A stretch of DNA of 39,162 nucleotides. It comes from Nitrospira sp. (GTDB lineage Bacteria > Nitrospirota > Nitrospiria > Nitrospirales > Nitrospiraceae). The notes under the pieces are model-generated. The model was not told where the DNA came from. It searched no databases and worked only from the letters and a program-made list of their open reading frames with translations. Position 1 is the first letter of the stretch; every line of letters begins with the position of its first letter. Of this stretch, positions 1-7,470 are shown piece by piece. Location of the stretch: assembly GCA_029240595.1 (NCBI GenBank), contig JARDZZ010000003.1, positions 1 to 39,162 of the forward strand, written 5' to 3'. The position numbers and the translations under genes are program-made.

Positions 1-146
1 GATGGTGGAGTCATGCCCGGTCTCAGGTATGCCACGAAGCGAGCCTCCGAAGGAGAGGCCAACAGGGCTCGCAGCAAATAGTAGGTATGCCAACCCACCC
101 CTCCGCGATCGCCTGCGACTGGACTGGCATCGATGCCGATCCTCAT
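1..146 (-). CDS. Glycosyltransferase family 4, N-terminal fragment (runs off the left edge)
   Basis: The 48 visible residues begin MRIGIDASPV and continue through GGVGWHTYYLLRALL. This is the usual start of a GT-B fold family 4 glycosyltransferase: a first beta strand, a glycine-rich loop and a helix. The ATG at 146-144 overlaps the TGA of the upstream glycosyltransferase as ATGA, so the two are translationally coupled and this is the next gene of the same operon. The rest of the protein, including the C-terminal nucleotide-sugar domain, lies outside the window, so donor and acceptor cannot be judged. It is too short to be certain, but the coupling and the N-terminal pattern agree. Confidence 0.7.
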   Translation of the reverse strand, partial: MRIGIDASPVAGDRGGVGWHTYYLLRALLASPSEARFVAYLRPGMTPP

Positions 147-1282
147 GTTCGGTTCCGGTGCGCTGAGAGCACCTCCTGATAGAACCGCTCCATCGCTGTC
201 ACCGACGCGCGCAGATCGAATCGATCGTGGACCCATTTCACGGCTCGCTCGCCCATGATCCTTCTCCGGCCGTCATCACGCAGGAGAGACAGCACCGCAG
301 CAGTCAATGCGCAAGGATCATCGGGGGCGACCAAAAGTCCGGTCTCTCCCTCCTCGACGACCTCGGGAAGCCCGCCCACATTCGTCGCGACCACGGCTTT
401 TCCCGCTGCGAGCGCTTCCACGACTGCAATGCCAAACCCCTCCATACGCGCCGGATGAACATAGCAGGACAACGCTCCCAGAAACGGCTTCACGTCCTCC
501 TGAAATCCGACGAAATGGACGTGATCAGAAATCCCGAGTTCGGCCGACAACGCTCGCAACCTCTGTTCATAACCCCCGTCGCCTGTGCCGATGATCACAT
601 AATGCACTGCCGGCGCAGTCCGTATGATACCGGGCAATGCCTTCAGCATGACGTCATACCCCTTCCGCGGAAAGAGATGCGCCACCGTCCCCAACAAGAC
701 GGCTTCGTCCGACACAGCGAGTGAGCGGCAAATTTCCGTTCGATCCGGCATTCCAGCATCGCTTCTGAGCAGTTCTACTCCGCTATAAATGGTCCGGACA
801 GTCCCCTGGTCGACGCCGCCGGCGATCAACGCCCGTTCGACGTGCCGGGAAATCGCGATCACGCCGTCGAGCTCGTGGAGGCGGTATCGCCTGACTTTTT
901 CCGGCTCAATTTCTTGACGCACGTGCGCCACGACCGGTATTCGAAGACCGGGACGGCCGCCGACCGCTGCAAGGGTCTGAGGCACCCACCAGATATCATT
1001 CACGTGAATCAGCGCAGGTTTGAGCTGCTCAAGCAAGGTCCGAAGCTTTTTGATTGCCAACCACCGGATCAACGGCGAAAACCATTTACGCCACGGGGGG
1101 AAGACCATCGGATGAAGCAGGACGCCGGCTTGAACCATGAGTTTCGCAAGCGGCCCCTCGGAGGGACAGGCGACATGGGGCTCCCAGTCGAGCCTGGCAA
1201 GTGTCCGGAGTAGGGCCAGCAGATCACGTTCGGCCCCGCCCACGGCGGCGACCCCATGGATATACAGGATTGGTCGGGCCAC
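143..1282 (-). CDS. GT4 family glycosyltransferase (LPS/exopolysaccharide assembly)
   Basis: A 379-residue cytoplasmic GT-B enzyme that should transfer a sugar from a nucleotide-sugar donor to a growing glycan. The N-terminal domain starts with ILYIHGVAAVGGAER, the acceptor-side glycine-rich loop. The C-terminal domain has GTVAHLFPRKG and the family E-x7-E pattern in EGFGIAVVEALAAGKAVVAT (around residues 282-300), followed by GGLPEVV and GETGLLV, which bind the donor. The start is GTG at 1282, overlapping the TAG of the preceding gene by one base (TAGTG), and its TGA overlaps the next ATG, so it is mid-operon. Length is normal for GT4. The sugar specificity cannot be read from sequence; location in an LPS block suggests outer core or O-chain work. 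Confidence 0.88.
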   Translation of the reverse strand: MARPILYIHGVAAVGGAERDLLALLRTLARLDWEPHVACPSEGPLAKLMVQAGVLLHPMVFPPWRKWFSPLIRWLAIKKLRTLLEQLKPALIHVNDIWWVPQTLAAVGGRPGLRIPVVAHVRQEIEPEKVRRYRLHELDGVIAISRHVERALIAGGVDQGTVRTIYSGVELLRSDAGMPDRTEICRSLAVSDEAVLLGTVAHLFPRKGYDVMLKALPGIIRTAPAVHYVIIGTGDGGYEQRLRALSAELGISDHVHFVGFQEDVKPFLGALSCYVHPARMEGFGIAVVEALAAGKAVVATNVGGLPEVVEEGETGLLVAPDDPCALTAAVLSLLRDDGRRRIMGERAVKWVHDRFDLRASVTAMERFYQEVLSAHRNRT

Positions 1283-2073
1283 TAGCCGTCATCCCGAACG
1301 CCGACGGAGGGTCGGGTCATGTCCCACAACTTGGCATACTTGACGAAGGTGTACATGCCGGCAAAGACGGACACGATCAGACCGCGTATCCCGTCGAGAT
1401 AGCCCCGCTTGAGTACATAACTTTTTACAAAGACGACAAGTGGCCGGAAGAGGAGGTCGGAAGCCCCCACATGGCGAACCCTGCCGGCTTTCTCCTGCGC
1501 CGCCAGGGTCGTATAGTGGCCAAACTTTCGAAAATGGTCCCGGATACGGCGCTCGGTGAAGTGGTCCAACGGATTGGCCAGTTTTCCAATCGCGCCCTGG
1601 ACCATCAAGTTCTCATGCACGGGCACGTCGTTATACCTGGCGTACCCTCGCCGGAAGAGGCGGATCTGGTAATCGGGATAGACACCGGCATGACGCACCC
1701 ATGCTCCATAAAAGAAATTCCTGCGCGCGATTTCATACGCCACAGGTTCCCCTGCTTTCCAGGATCCTATCCGTCCCAGGATTTCATCGCGCAAAGCCGG
1801 CGGCACCCGCTCATCAGCATCCAGGATCAGAATCCATTCGGTCCCGACTTGATCCATGCCGTAGTTTTTTTGCGCGCCAAAACCCGGCCATGGCCGCACC
1901 ATCACCCTTGCGCCGGCGGCACGCGCCAGTTCGGCTGTGCGGTCGCTGCTTTCCGCATCTATCACGATCCGCTCGCCGACCCACGCGACCGATGCGAGGC
2001 AGTCTACGATATTCCCCGCTTCGTTCTTCGAGATCAGAATACAGGCCAAGGATGGGGCATGCCCTGCGCTCAC
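1282..2073 (-). CDS. GT2 family glycosyltransferase, WaaE/KdtX-like
   Basis: A 263-residue GT-A enzyme resembling the LPS core beta-1,4-glucosyltransferase group (WaaE/KdtX). It has the N-terminal strand ACILISKNEAGNI, the VIDAESSDRT loop and the DxD-type metal site in LILDADERV, followed by RRNFFYGAW and HAGVYPDYQIRLFRR, which are characteristic of this subgroup. The C-terminal stretch SDLLFRPLVVFVKSYVLKRGYLDG, then GMYTFVKYAKLW, is amphipathic and probably membrane-associated. It starts at GTG 2073 inside a GTGA overlap with the upstream gene. It is clearly paralogous to the protein at 5443-6246 (same PDYRxxxLFR, VKxYxLxRGxxDG and YxxFxKYAKxW pattern). Likely role: addition of a hexose to the LPS core; acceptor unknown. 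Confidence 0.85.
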   Translation of the reverse strand: MSAGHAPSLACILISKNEAGNIVDCLASVAWVGERIVIDAESSDRTAELARAAGARVMVRPWPGFGAQKNYGMDQVGTEWILILDADERVPPALRDEILGRIGSWKAGEPVAYEIARRNFFYGAWVRHAGVYPDYQIRLFRRGYARYNDVPVHENLMVQGAIGKLANPLDHFTERRIRDHFRKFGHYTTLAAQEKAGRVRHVGASDLLFRPLVVFVKSYVLKRGYLDGIRGLIVSVFAGMYTFVKYAKLWDMTRPSVGVRDDG

Positions 2074-3092
2074 GAGGATGACTCGCCCCTCTGCCAGGCT
2101 CCGGTCCCGAGCACCTCAATTTGGCGGCGGTGCAACTCGACGATCTTTTCAGGTTGCACATACAACCAGCGCCAGGACACGGCCCGCTGCCACTCCCTGG
2201 CCAATTTCTCGAGCGGCTTGCCGACGTGTCGGCGCAGGAGGTCCCGAAACGAACGCCGGCCGGAAGCCGGCTGAAAATAATTGGACTTGTACCACAACCG
2301 TTCCTGCTCTTCTCTCGACCATTTGTCATGGATCGACAGCCGCGGGTGCGTACAAGCAAACGGCTCTCGTCTTCCTTTGACGGTCGCTCGAATGAAGTGA
2401 TGGACGTAGCAGCCTCCGAAAATCTTGCAGCGTCGGACATCCCCCAGCTCTACTTCACGTTTTCGAAGTGTGTAATACAAATCCCAATCCGCCGCCTGAA
2501 CGCGTTCATCCAACAATCCGATTTTCTCGAGGGTAGAACGCCGAAGCATGACGCAGGAACCGTTGAGCCCATCGAAGATAACCTCCGAGAAACTCCGATA
2601 GACTTCGCTGCAGAACGCTTCCCAGTCCCCGTACATCGCACGGATCTTCGCATGGAGTTGGACTTCGCTCTTCCCCGATGAGAGACGGCCTTGCCCGATC
2701 GTCGCCCATCGGGCCTGGATCCAATCCGTCAGCGCCGGCGTCGGCATCATTTCCAAGCCTAACGGCGTGATGGCATCAAGATTGAAGCGCTCCATTGCCT
2801 CGATCAGCCGTCCGTTCCAATCCGGTCCGACATAGAGATCATTGTTGATATGGCACACATAGGCTCCGCTCGAGTTCCGTGTCCCGAGATTCATGGATTC
2901 GGGATAGCACAGATTCGCAGTGTTTCGAATGACGCGGCATCCTTCGGATTCAAAAAACTCAGCCGAACCGTCAGTGGAATGATTGTCGATGACCACCACT
3001 TCGTAGGCACCGGTCGTGTATTGGCGAATGCCTTTGAGAAACAGTTGATTGTGCCCGATCTGATTGTGGACGGCGACGATCACGCTCAACAT
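2070..3092 (-). CDS. GT2 family glycosyltransferase
   Basis: A 340-residue protein with a GT-A domain in its N-terminal two thirds. MLSVIVAVHN is the first nucleotide-binding strand, VVIDNHSTDGS the second, and CHINNDLYVGPDW holds the NND variant of the metal-binding site seen in rhamnosyltransferase-like GT2 enzymes. The segment GSCVMLRRSTLEKIGLLDE is the conserved acceptor-side region of the same group. The C-terminal 100 residues are rich in Arg, Lys and Trp and match nothing I recognise. It overlaps the upstream methyltransferase by 7 bases and the downstream GT2 gene by 4, so it is translationally coupled on both sides. Substrate unknown; probably O-chain or outer core. Confidence 0.85.
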   Translation of the reverse strand: MLSVIVAVHNQIGHNQLFLKGIRQYTTGAYEVVVIDNHSTDGSAEFFESEGCRVIRNTANLCYPESMNLGTRNSSGAYVCHINNDLYVGPDWNGRLIEAMERFNLDAITPLGLEMMPTPALTDWIQARWATIGQGRLSSGKSEVQLHAKIRAMYGDWEAFCSEVYRSFSEVIFDGLNGSCVMLRRSTLEKIGLLDERVQAADWDLYYTLRKREVELGDVRRCKIFGGCYVHHFIRATVKGRREPFACTHPRLSIHDKWSREEQERLWYKSNYFQPASGRRSFRDLLRRHVGKPLEKLAREWQRAVSWRWLYVQPEKIVELHRRQIEVLGTGAWQRGESSS

Positions 3093-3724
3093 GCCGTACC
3101 TGTTCCGTCCGGTTTCACGGCGAATTTAAACTCATCCTTCCAATCCAACACCGTATAATTACATTGCCGGGGAAGCACGCCCTGCAGCTGGTTGAGATCC
3201 TTCAGGGAACCGTATATTCGCCTGATGAATTGTCCATGCCGGCAATGGCAAAAATCGTCAATCGACTTGGCCGTCTTGGGTTCGAATGTGAGCGTGTCCC
3301 CTTCGCCCAAATAGACGAACCACCGGTGGAACGACCAGCCGCGCTCCGCATGAGGGAAATTGTACCCCTGCTCGTAGAACGGACTTGGCGTTTCGATGTA
3401 GCCGGCCCGTGCAATGCGCATGAGTTCTTTACACGCGGAAGCAGGGTCCTGGGTATGCTCCAACACGTGGGAGGCATAGACGTAGTCAAACGTCTTGTCT
3501 TTGAACGGCAGGGATTCAACCGTGGCAACCAGGAGAGGAAGGCCCAGATCTTGTATCGGTTTCCCGCGCTCTGAATTGTCTTCAGGAAGGAGGTCAACCA
3601 AGTGGGTAGCATCCTCATGCGGGCGATGACCGGATCCGACGTCCAAGACCCGCCGTTGAGGCCCTCGTTGCAACTTCCGCCTGAGGCGAAACTTCCAACG
3701 ACGTATGGCCATGGACAATCTCAT
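3086..3724 (-). CDS. Class I SAM-dependent methyltransferase (paralogue of the next gene upstream)
   Basis: A 212-residue Rossmann-fold methyltransferase of the Methyltransf_11 type. RRVLDVGSGHRP is motif I (the SAM-binding glycine loop), LPFKDKTFDYVYASHVLEH is motifs II-III, and the fold is followed by a conserved block GYIETPSPFYEQG, FHRWFV and GQFIR. The same block occurs in the protein at 3791-4561, so the two are tandem paralogues. In a glycosyltransferase cluster such enzymes usually methylate a sugar hydroxyl or modify a chain end; that role is inferred. ATG 3724 was chosen; an in-frame ATG at 3712 is a possible alternative. Confidence 0.82.
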   Translation of the reverse strand: MRLSMAIRRWKFRLRRKLQRGPQRRVLDVGSGHRPHEDATHLVDLLPEDNSERGKPIQDLGLPLLVATVESLPFKDKTFDYVYASHVLEHTQDPASACKELMRIARAGYIETPSPFYEQGYNFPHAERGWSFHRWFVYLGEGDTLTFEPKTAKSIDDFCHCRHGQFIRRIYGSLKDLNQLQGVLPRQCNYTVLDWKDEFKFAVKPDGTGTAC

Positions 3725-3790
3725 TGACTTGCTCTCTTTCAGACGCGCGTGGCGTACGGGACGTTGTTCGGCGCGACGAATACGTCGAGG

Positions 3791-4561
3791 TCAATGGACA
3801 AAGAGCGAGTACTGTCCATACTTGCGAAAGACATCCCTCGACTTGGGAAACTGCCGTGGGAGACGGCGAACTCTACCCGCCCGCAGCAGATCGTTGCAAT
3901 TGGCGATTAGCGCCCGCCTCATCCCGACGAAGCGGCATGGCCTTCGTTCTTGCCGGCAATCAACCATGTGATCGCGCGCCTCCACCTGAAAAGGCCTCTT
4001 CCAGTGGAACACGGTGGTCTTCGCCGACCGTCGAAAGAAATGCTGGGCTTGACCGAAGTCCAACGACTCATAAAATTCCCGGATGAATTGTCCGTCCGCG
4101 CAGGAGCAGAATTGTCTCACCTCCGCCGGCGACTTGGGCTCAAAGACGAGGCGGCCGGACGACGGGGAAAACACGAACCACCGGTGAAACCAATGGTCCG
4201 GAGACGTTTCGTCTTTCAGGGCCAGCCCCTGCTCGAGGAACGGCGAAGGGGTCTCGATGTAGCCGGCCGCAGCAACCCGCATGATTTCCCGGCAAGCCGC
4301 TTCGGGATCGTCTACATGCTCCAGGACATGCGACGCGTAGACGAAGTCGAATGATCCGGCGGCAAAAGGGAGGACCGTAGCTTCCCCGACAATGAGGTGG
4401 GCAGCGGCCGGCACGAGCAAGGCATGTCCGCCGCGTTCCCGTCCGTCCGCGACATTCCTTTCCAGTAAATGCGTGACGCCGGCAAAGGGATTGTGCCCCG
4501 GGCCGATCTCCAACACGCGACGCGAGAAATATGGCCGTCTCCACCAAGACAATCGCTTCAT
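3791..4561 (-). CDS. Class I SAM-dependent methyltransferase (paralogue of 3086-3724)
   Basis: A 256-residue methyltransferase beginning MKRLSWWRRPYFSRR. Motif I is VLEIGPGHNPF and motifs II-III are LPFAAGSFDFVYASHVLEH. It shares GYIETPSPFLEQG, HRWFVF, FEPK and DGQFIREFYESL with the gene just downstream. The frame is open much further upstream, to 4954, but that extension lies antiparallel-free inside the preceding glycosyltransferase gene and has no family similarity, so I start at ATG 4561, 17 bases after that gene's TAG. The C-terminal 50 residues beyond the shared core are Arg-rich and unlike the shorter paralogue. Substrate unknown; a sugar or glycolipid is likely from context. Confidence 0.8.
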   Translation of the reverse strand: MKRLSWWRRPYFSRRVLEIGPGHNPFAGVTHLLERNVADGRERGGHALLVPAAAHLIVGEATVLPFAAGSFDFVYASHVLEHVDDPEAACREIMRVAAAGYIETPSPFLEQGLALKDETSPDHWFHRWFVFSPSSGRLVFEPKSPAEVRQFCSCADGQFIREFYESLDFGQAQHFFRRSAKTTVFHWKRPFQVEARDHMVDCRQERRPCRFVGMRRALIANCNDLLRAGRVRRLPRQFPKSRDVFRKYGQYSLFVH

Positions 4562-4578
4562 GACGGTCGGATCGGTCG

Positions 4579-5424
4579 CTACCCGCGAAACCCTCTGCGG
4601 GCCACTTCGCGGTAGAACCGCCAGTTCAGCCAGCGGGTTCGCCTGCGACCCCACCGACGTGTTGGAGAGATCCGCGCTTTCATAACGGCGGGATGGCTGC
4701 TGCGAAATTCTTTCAAGATGCCGTAGTCCTCGAATCGGAAGGCGTCCCCCGTCAATTCTTTGGCAGCGGCGGGAGGAAGATTGGCGCCATGATAGACCGA
4801 CGCCTGTTCCCGCTTTTTCTCGAGCATGGTTTTCGGATCCTTCACCCATCCATAATGGAACATCCGTGCGCCTGAATAGGCGAGCCACTCCCTCGGACCG
4901 CTTTGCAAATATTGCTGAGTTGCCTTGAAATGAAATCCGACAGCATCGCCGCACGACTCAATCTCGCCGTTGTTCCGGATCACCCGGACGGCCTTGTGAT
5001 AGAACCAGGGATTCGTCGACCAGTAATCCGCGATGAAGTGCAGGTACCGGAACAGCAGCCCCTTTACGTTGGGATTCCCGGCATGCTGCTCCATCGATCG
5101 CCGCAGGACCGGCAGGTCGTCTTCATGAATCACTTCATCGGCCTGGATGTAGAAGGCCCAATCGCCCGTACAGTGGGCCAGTGCGATATTGGTCTGCTGC
5201 GAATAGATCAGGCCGCCTTGTCGGAGCGATTCATCCCAGACTGACTCGACGATTTTGATCTTTGGATCTCGAATCGACTGGATGAGCTCCAAGGTTCCAT
5301 CCCCGCACCGGCCAACGTTGACAATGAACTCATCGCACAGAGGCAGCGCCGACGTGATTGATTCGACGATTGGATAATCATACTTCACGGCATTGCGGCA
5401 GAAGGTGAATCCACTGATCTTCAT
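4579..5424 (-). CDS. GT2-like glycosyltransferase
   Basis: A 281-residue protein with a GT-A-like start (KISGFTFCRNAVKYDYP), a strand FIVNVGRCGDGT in place of the usual DDGSxDxT loop, and FYIQADEVIHEDD at the expected DxD position. RYLHFIADYW, then FYHKAVRVIRNN, and a late MFHYGWVKDP are typical of a GT2-like group found in LPS and glycan clusters. Because the acidic motif is ADE rather than a clean DxD, metal coordination may be atypical. The gene lies 18 bases downstream of the WaaE-like gene and 17 bases upstream of a methyltransferase, so all three should be co-transcribed. Acceptor and donor are unknown. Confidence 0.78.
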   Translation of the reverse strand: MKISGFTFCRNAVKYDYPIVESITSALPLCDEFIVNVGRCGDGTLELIQSIRDPKIKIVESVWDESLRQGGLIYSQQTNIALAHCTGDWAFYIQADEVIHEDDLPVLRRSMEQHAGNPNVKGLLFRYLHFIADYWSTNPWFYHKAVRVIRNNGEIESCGDAVGFHFKATQQYLQSGPREWLAYSGARMFHYGWVKDPKTMLEKKREQASVYHGANLPPAAAKELTGDAFRFEDYGILKEFRSSHPAVMKARISPTRRWGRRRTRWLNWRFYREVARRGFRG

Positions 5425-5442
5425 GACAGGCGACGGGTGCGT

Positions 5443-6246
5443 CTACCTTTCGCTTGTTTTGGTCAACTCCCAGAACTTTGCGTACTTCATGAACGTGTAA
5501 TAGCCATAGAGCCCGGAAAGAATCAACCCCGGCATACCGTCGACAAAGCCCCGCCGCAGTCCATACATCTTGACGAAGGCCGCCAGAGGATGCGTCACCA
5601 GCTGATGTGCTGAAAACCGGCACCCCTGTTCGACCATGCGCCGCGCCATGAGATCCGAATACCGGTCCTGCTTGGCGATGTAATGGTCAATGTCCCGAAA
5701 GGGGTATTGCAGCGCTGGTTGTGACAGATGGCCGACCTTGCCGTCACAGTCAAAGCTTTCATGCACGAGCTCTTCACGGTAGCGCAAGCGGTTCTTGCGG
5801 AAGAGTTGCGGCTGCCGATAATCCGGATACCAGCCGCAGTGCTTGATCCAGCGTCCCAGGAAGTAATTCTTTCTGGGGACAAAATAGGCATCGGACGCGT
5901 TCGGTTGTCCGACCACCTGTTCTATTTCCCGCTGTAATTCAGGAGTCATCCGCTCATCGGTATCGAGACTGAAAATCCATTCGTGCGAACAATAGGCCAC
6001 GGCCTGGTTGCGGAGGGCGCCGAAGCCCGTAAACTCGACTTGGTACACCTTGTCGGTGAACTCCTGGGCGATCGCCGCCGTCCGATCGGTGCTGTGAGAA
6101 TCGACGACGATCAGTTCAGCGGCCCAACCGGCCACCGACTCGAGGCACGCGCGCATGTTCGGCTCATCGTTGTAGGCGATGACATAGATTGATAATGAGA
6201 GAGGACCGGCCGTCACAGTGTTGGTCCGAGTGGCTGCCACGACCAA
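5443..6246 (-). CDS. GT2 family glycosyltransferase, WaaE/KdtX-like
   Basis: A 267-residue GT-A enzyme. Visible features are LSIYVIAYNDEPN (first strand), VVDSHSTDRT, the metal site in FSLDTDERM, then RKNYFLGRWIKHCGWYPDYR and the C-terminal FVKMYGLRRGFVDG and GYYTFMKYAKFW. It is a paralogue of 1282-2073 and belongs with LPS core glucosyltransferase-like proteins. The start is uncertain: the longest frame begins with TTG at 6246, GTG at 6240 is close, and a GTG a few codons before LSLSIYV would give a more typical N terminus. It is 84 bases downstream of a GT4 gene. Role: core sugar addition (inferred). Confidence 0.85.
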   Translation of the reverse strand: MVVAATRTNTVTAGPLSLSIYVIAYNDEPNMRACLESVAGWAAELIVVDSHSTDRTAAIAQEFTDKVYQVEFTGFGALRNQAVAYCSHEWIFSLDTDERMTPELQREIEQVVGQPNASDAYFVPRKNYFLGRWIKHCGWYPDYRQPQLFRKNRLRYREELVHESFDCDGKVGHLSQPALQYPFRDIDHYIAKQDRYSDLMARRMVEQGCRFSAHQLVTHPLAAFVKMYGLRRGFVDGMPGLILSGLYGYYTFMKYAKFWELTKTSER

Positions 6247-6330
6247 CTCTGGTGTTGATTGAGCATCATCTTGGCGACAAGAGACCTTCGAGTCATTGCT
6301 GTACGTCCTCCAATCAGGGCTCCGGCCTTA

Positions 6331-7440
6331 TCAGACGGGAGCCTCGACAAGCTGATGATAGACGCCTTCCATCCGGTCGAGCATTTGTTCGAGCGAATAA
6401 GACCGCTGGACCAACGAGCGCCCTTCGATGCCCATCCGTGTCCGGAGCGTCGCGTCGTCCAACAACCTGGCGATCCGCTCCGCCAGCGCGCCTGCGTCCC
6501 GGGGCGGAACGACAAAGCCTGTTTTCCCCTCGATCACCACATCAGGGATCGACCCGACCGTCGTCGAGACGACCGGAATTCCGACGGCCAGCGCCTGCAT
6601 GAGGACCTGCGGAATCGTGTCTCCCTCCACAGAGGGAATGGCAAACACGTCGCACGAACGAAATACGTTCAAGAGATCCTCGCGAAATCCCAGCAGCCGA
6701 ATTTTGGAAGAGAGACCAAGCCGCTCGATCCGTGTCCTGATCGCTTGCTCTTCGGGACCTTCCCCAGCAATGATGAAGGTGACGTCATCGCGTTGAGCCG
6801 AGATGATTCTCGCCGCCTCGATGAAATATTCATGTCCCTTATAGGACCGGAGATAGGAAATCAGGCCGACGAGCAAGTGCCCTTTCGGCAGGCCGAACTC
6901 CAGACGCAGGTCTCGGTCAGGCGGAGCCGGCCGAAAATACTCGACGTCCAGACCAATGGGGAAAGCTGCGACACGATGAGCAGCGAGTCCATCTCGTTCC
7001 ACGAGCTCGCGCCTCGTTTTGTCCCCTCCGGTCACCACCACCATATCAAACAGATGGCGGTAGAGAATCCGGGTCATGAGATTGCGATTCAAGGGCGCAG
7101 AGATGTGCCGGATTCGAAGCAGCTTAGGCCTGGGCCGGACCAATCGTGCGGCCATCGCGCCGATCCAACTGTCCCGTGAGCTATTGACCTGGAGAATCGC
7201 GGGGCGATGATGCGTCAATAAGGCTCGTAACGAGAGGATGGCCGCGGGATAGCGGGATTTTCGCATGGTCATGAGTATGACCGGGAGCTGCTTATCCATC
7301 GCCATGTTGGCGATCGGGCTCTGCGGTTCCAGAAGCAGGCGCAGATCATGGCCGCGCTTCAAGAGCCCCTCTGCATGCAGGATGACCGCAAGCTCCTGTC
7401 CACCAACCGCGGTGCTGGATTCTGCGATGAAGATTTTCAC
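6331..7440 (-). CDS. GT4 family glycosyltransferase
   Basis: A 369-residue GT-B protein. The N-terminal domain starts MKIFIAESSTAVGGQE (glycine loop). The C-terminal domain has GLISYLRSYKGHEYFIEAA, FIIAGEGPEE and the donor-site region SVEGDTIPQVLMQALAVGIPVVSTTVGS followed by EGKTGFVVPP. The last acidic residue of the usual E-x7-E pair is replaced here by Gln (PQVLMQALA), a variation found in some GT4 subgroups. It starts at ATG 7440, 30 bases after the waaF-gmhB stop, and begins the glycan-extension part of the operon. Likely acceptor: heptosylated core; specificity not readable. Confidence 0.86.
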   Translation of the reverse strand: MKIFIAESSTAVGGQELAVILHAEGLLKRGHDLRLLLEPQSPIANMAMDKQLPVILMTMRKSRYPAAILSLRALLTHHRPAILQVNSSRDSWIGAMAARLVRPRPKLLRIRHISAPLNRNLMTRILYRHLFDMVVVTGGDKTRRELVERDGLAAHRVAAFPIGLDVEYFRPAPPDRDLRLEFGLPKGHLLVGLISYLRSYKGHEYFIEAARIISAQRDDVTFIIAGEGPEEQAIRTRIERLGLSSKIRLLGFREDLLNVFRSCDVFAIPSVEGDTIPQVLMQALAVGIPVVSTTVGSIPDVVIEGKTGFVVPPRDAGALAERIARLLDDATLRTRMGIEGRSLVQRSYSLEQMLDRMEGVYHQLVEAPV

Positions 7441-7470
7441 GTAGGGCTGCTCAGGACCAGGGATCCAAGA

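Noticed and set aside
1201-2274. 357-codon plus-strand frame opposite the GT2 gene
   Set aside because: Shadow of two glycosyltransferase genes with clear motifs on the minus strand.
4562-4954. N-terminal extension of the methyltransferase frame
   Set aside because: It lies inside the GT2 gene on the same strand in another frame, shows no family similarity and would force a 375-base overlap.
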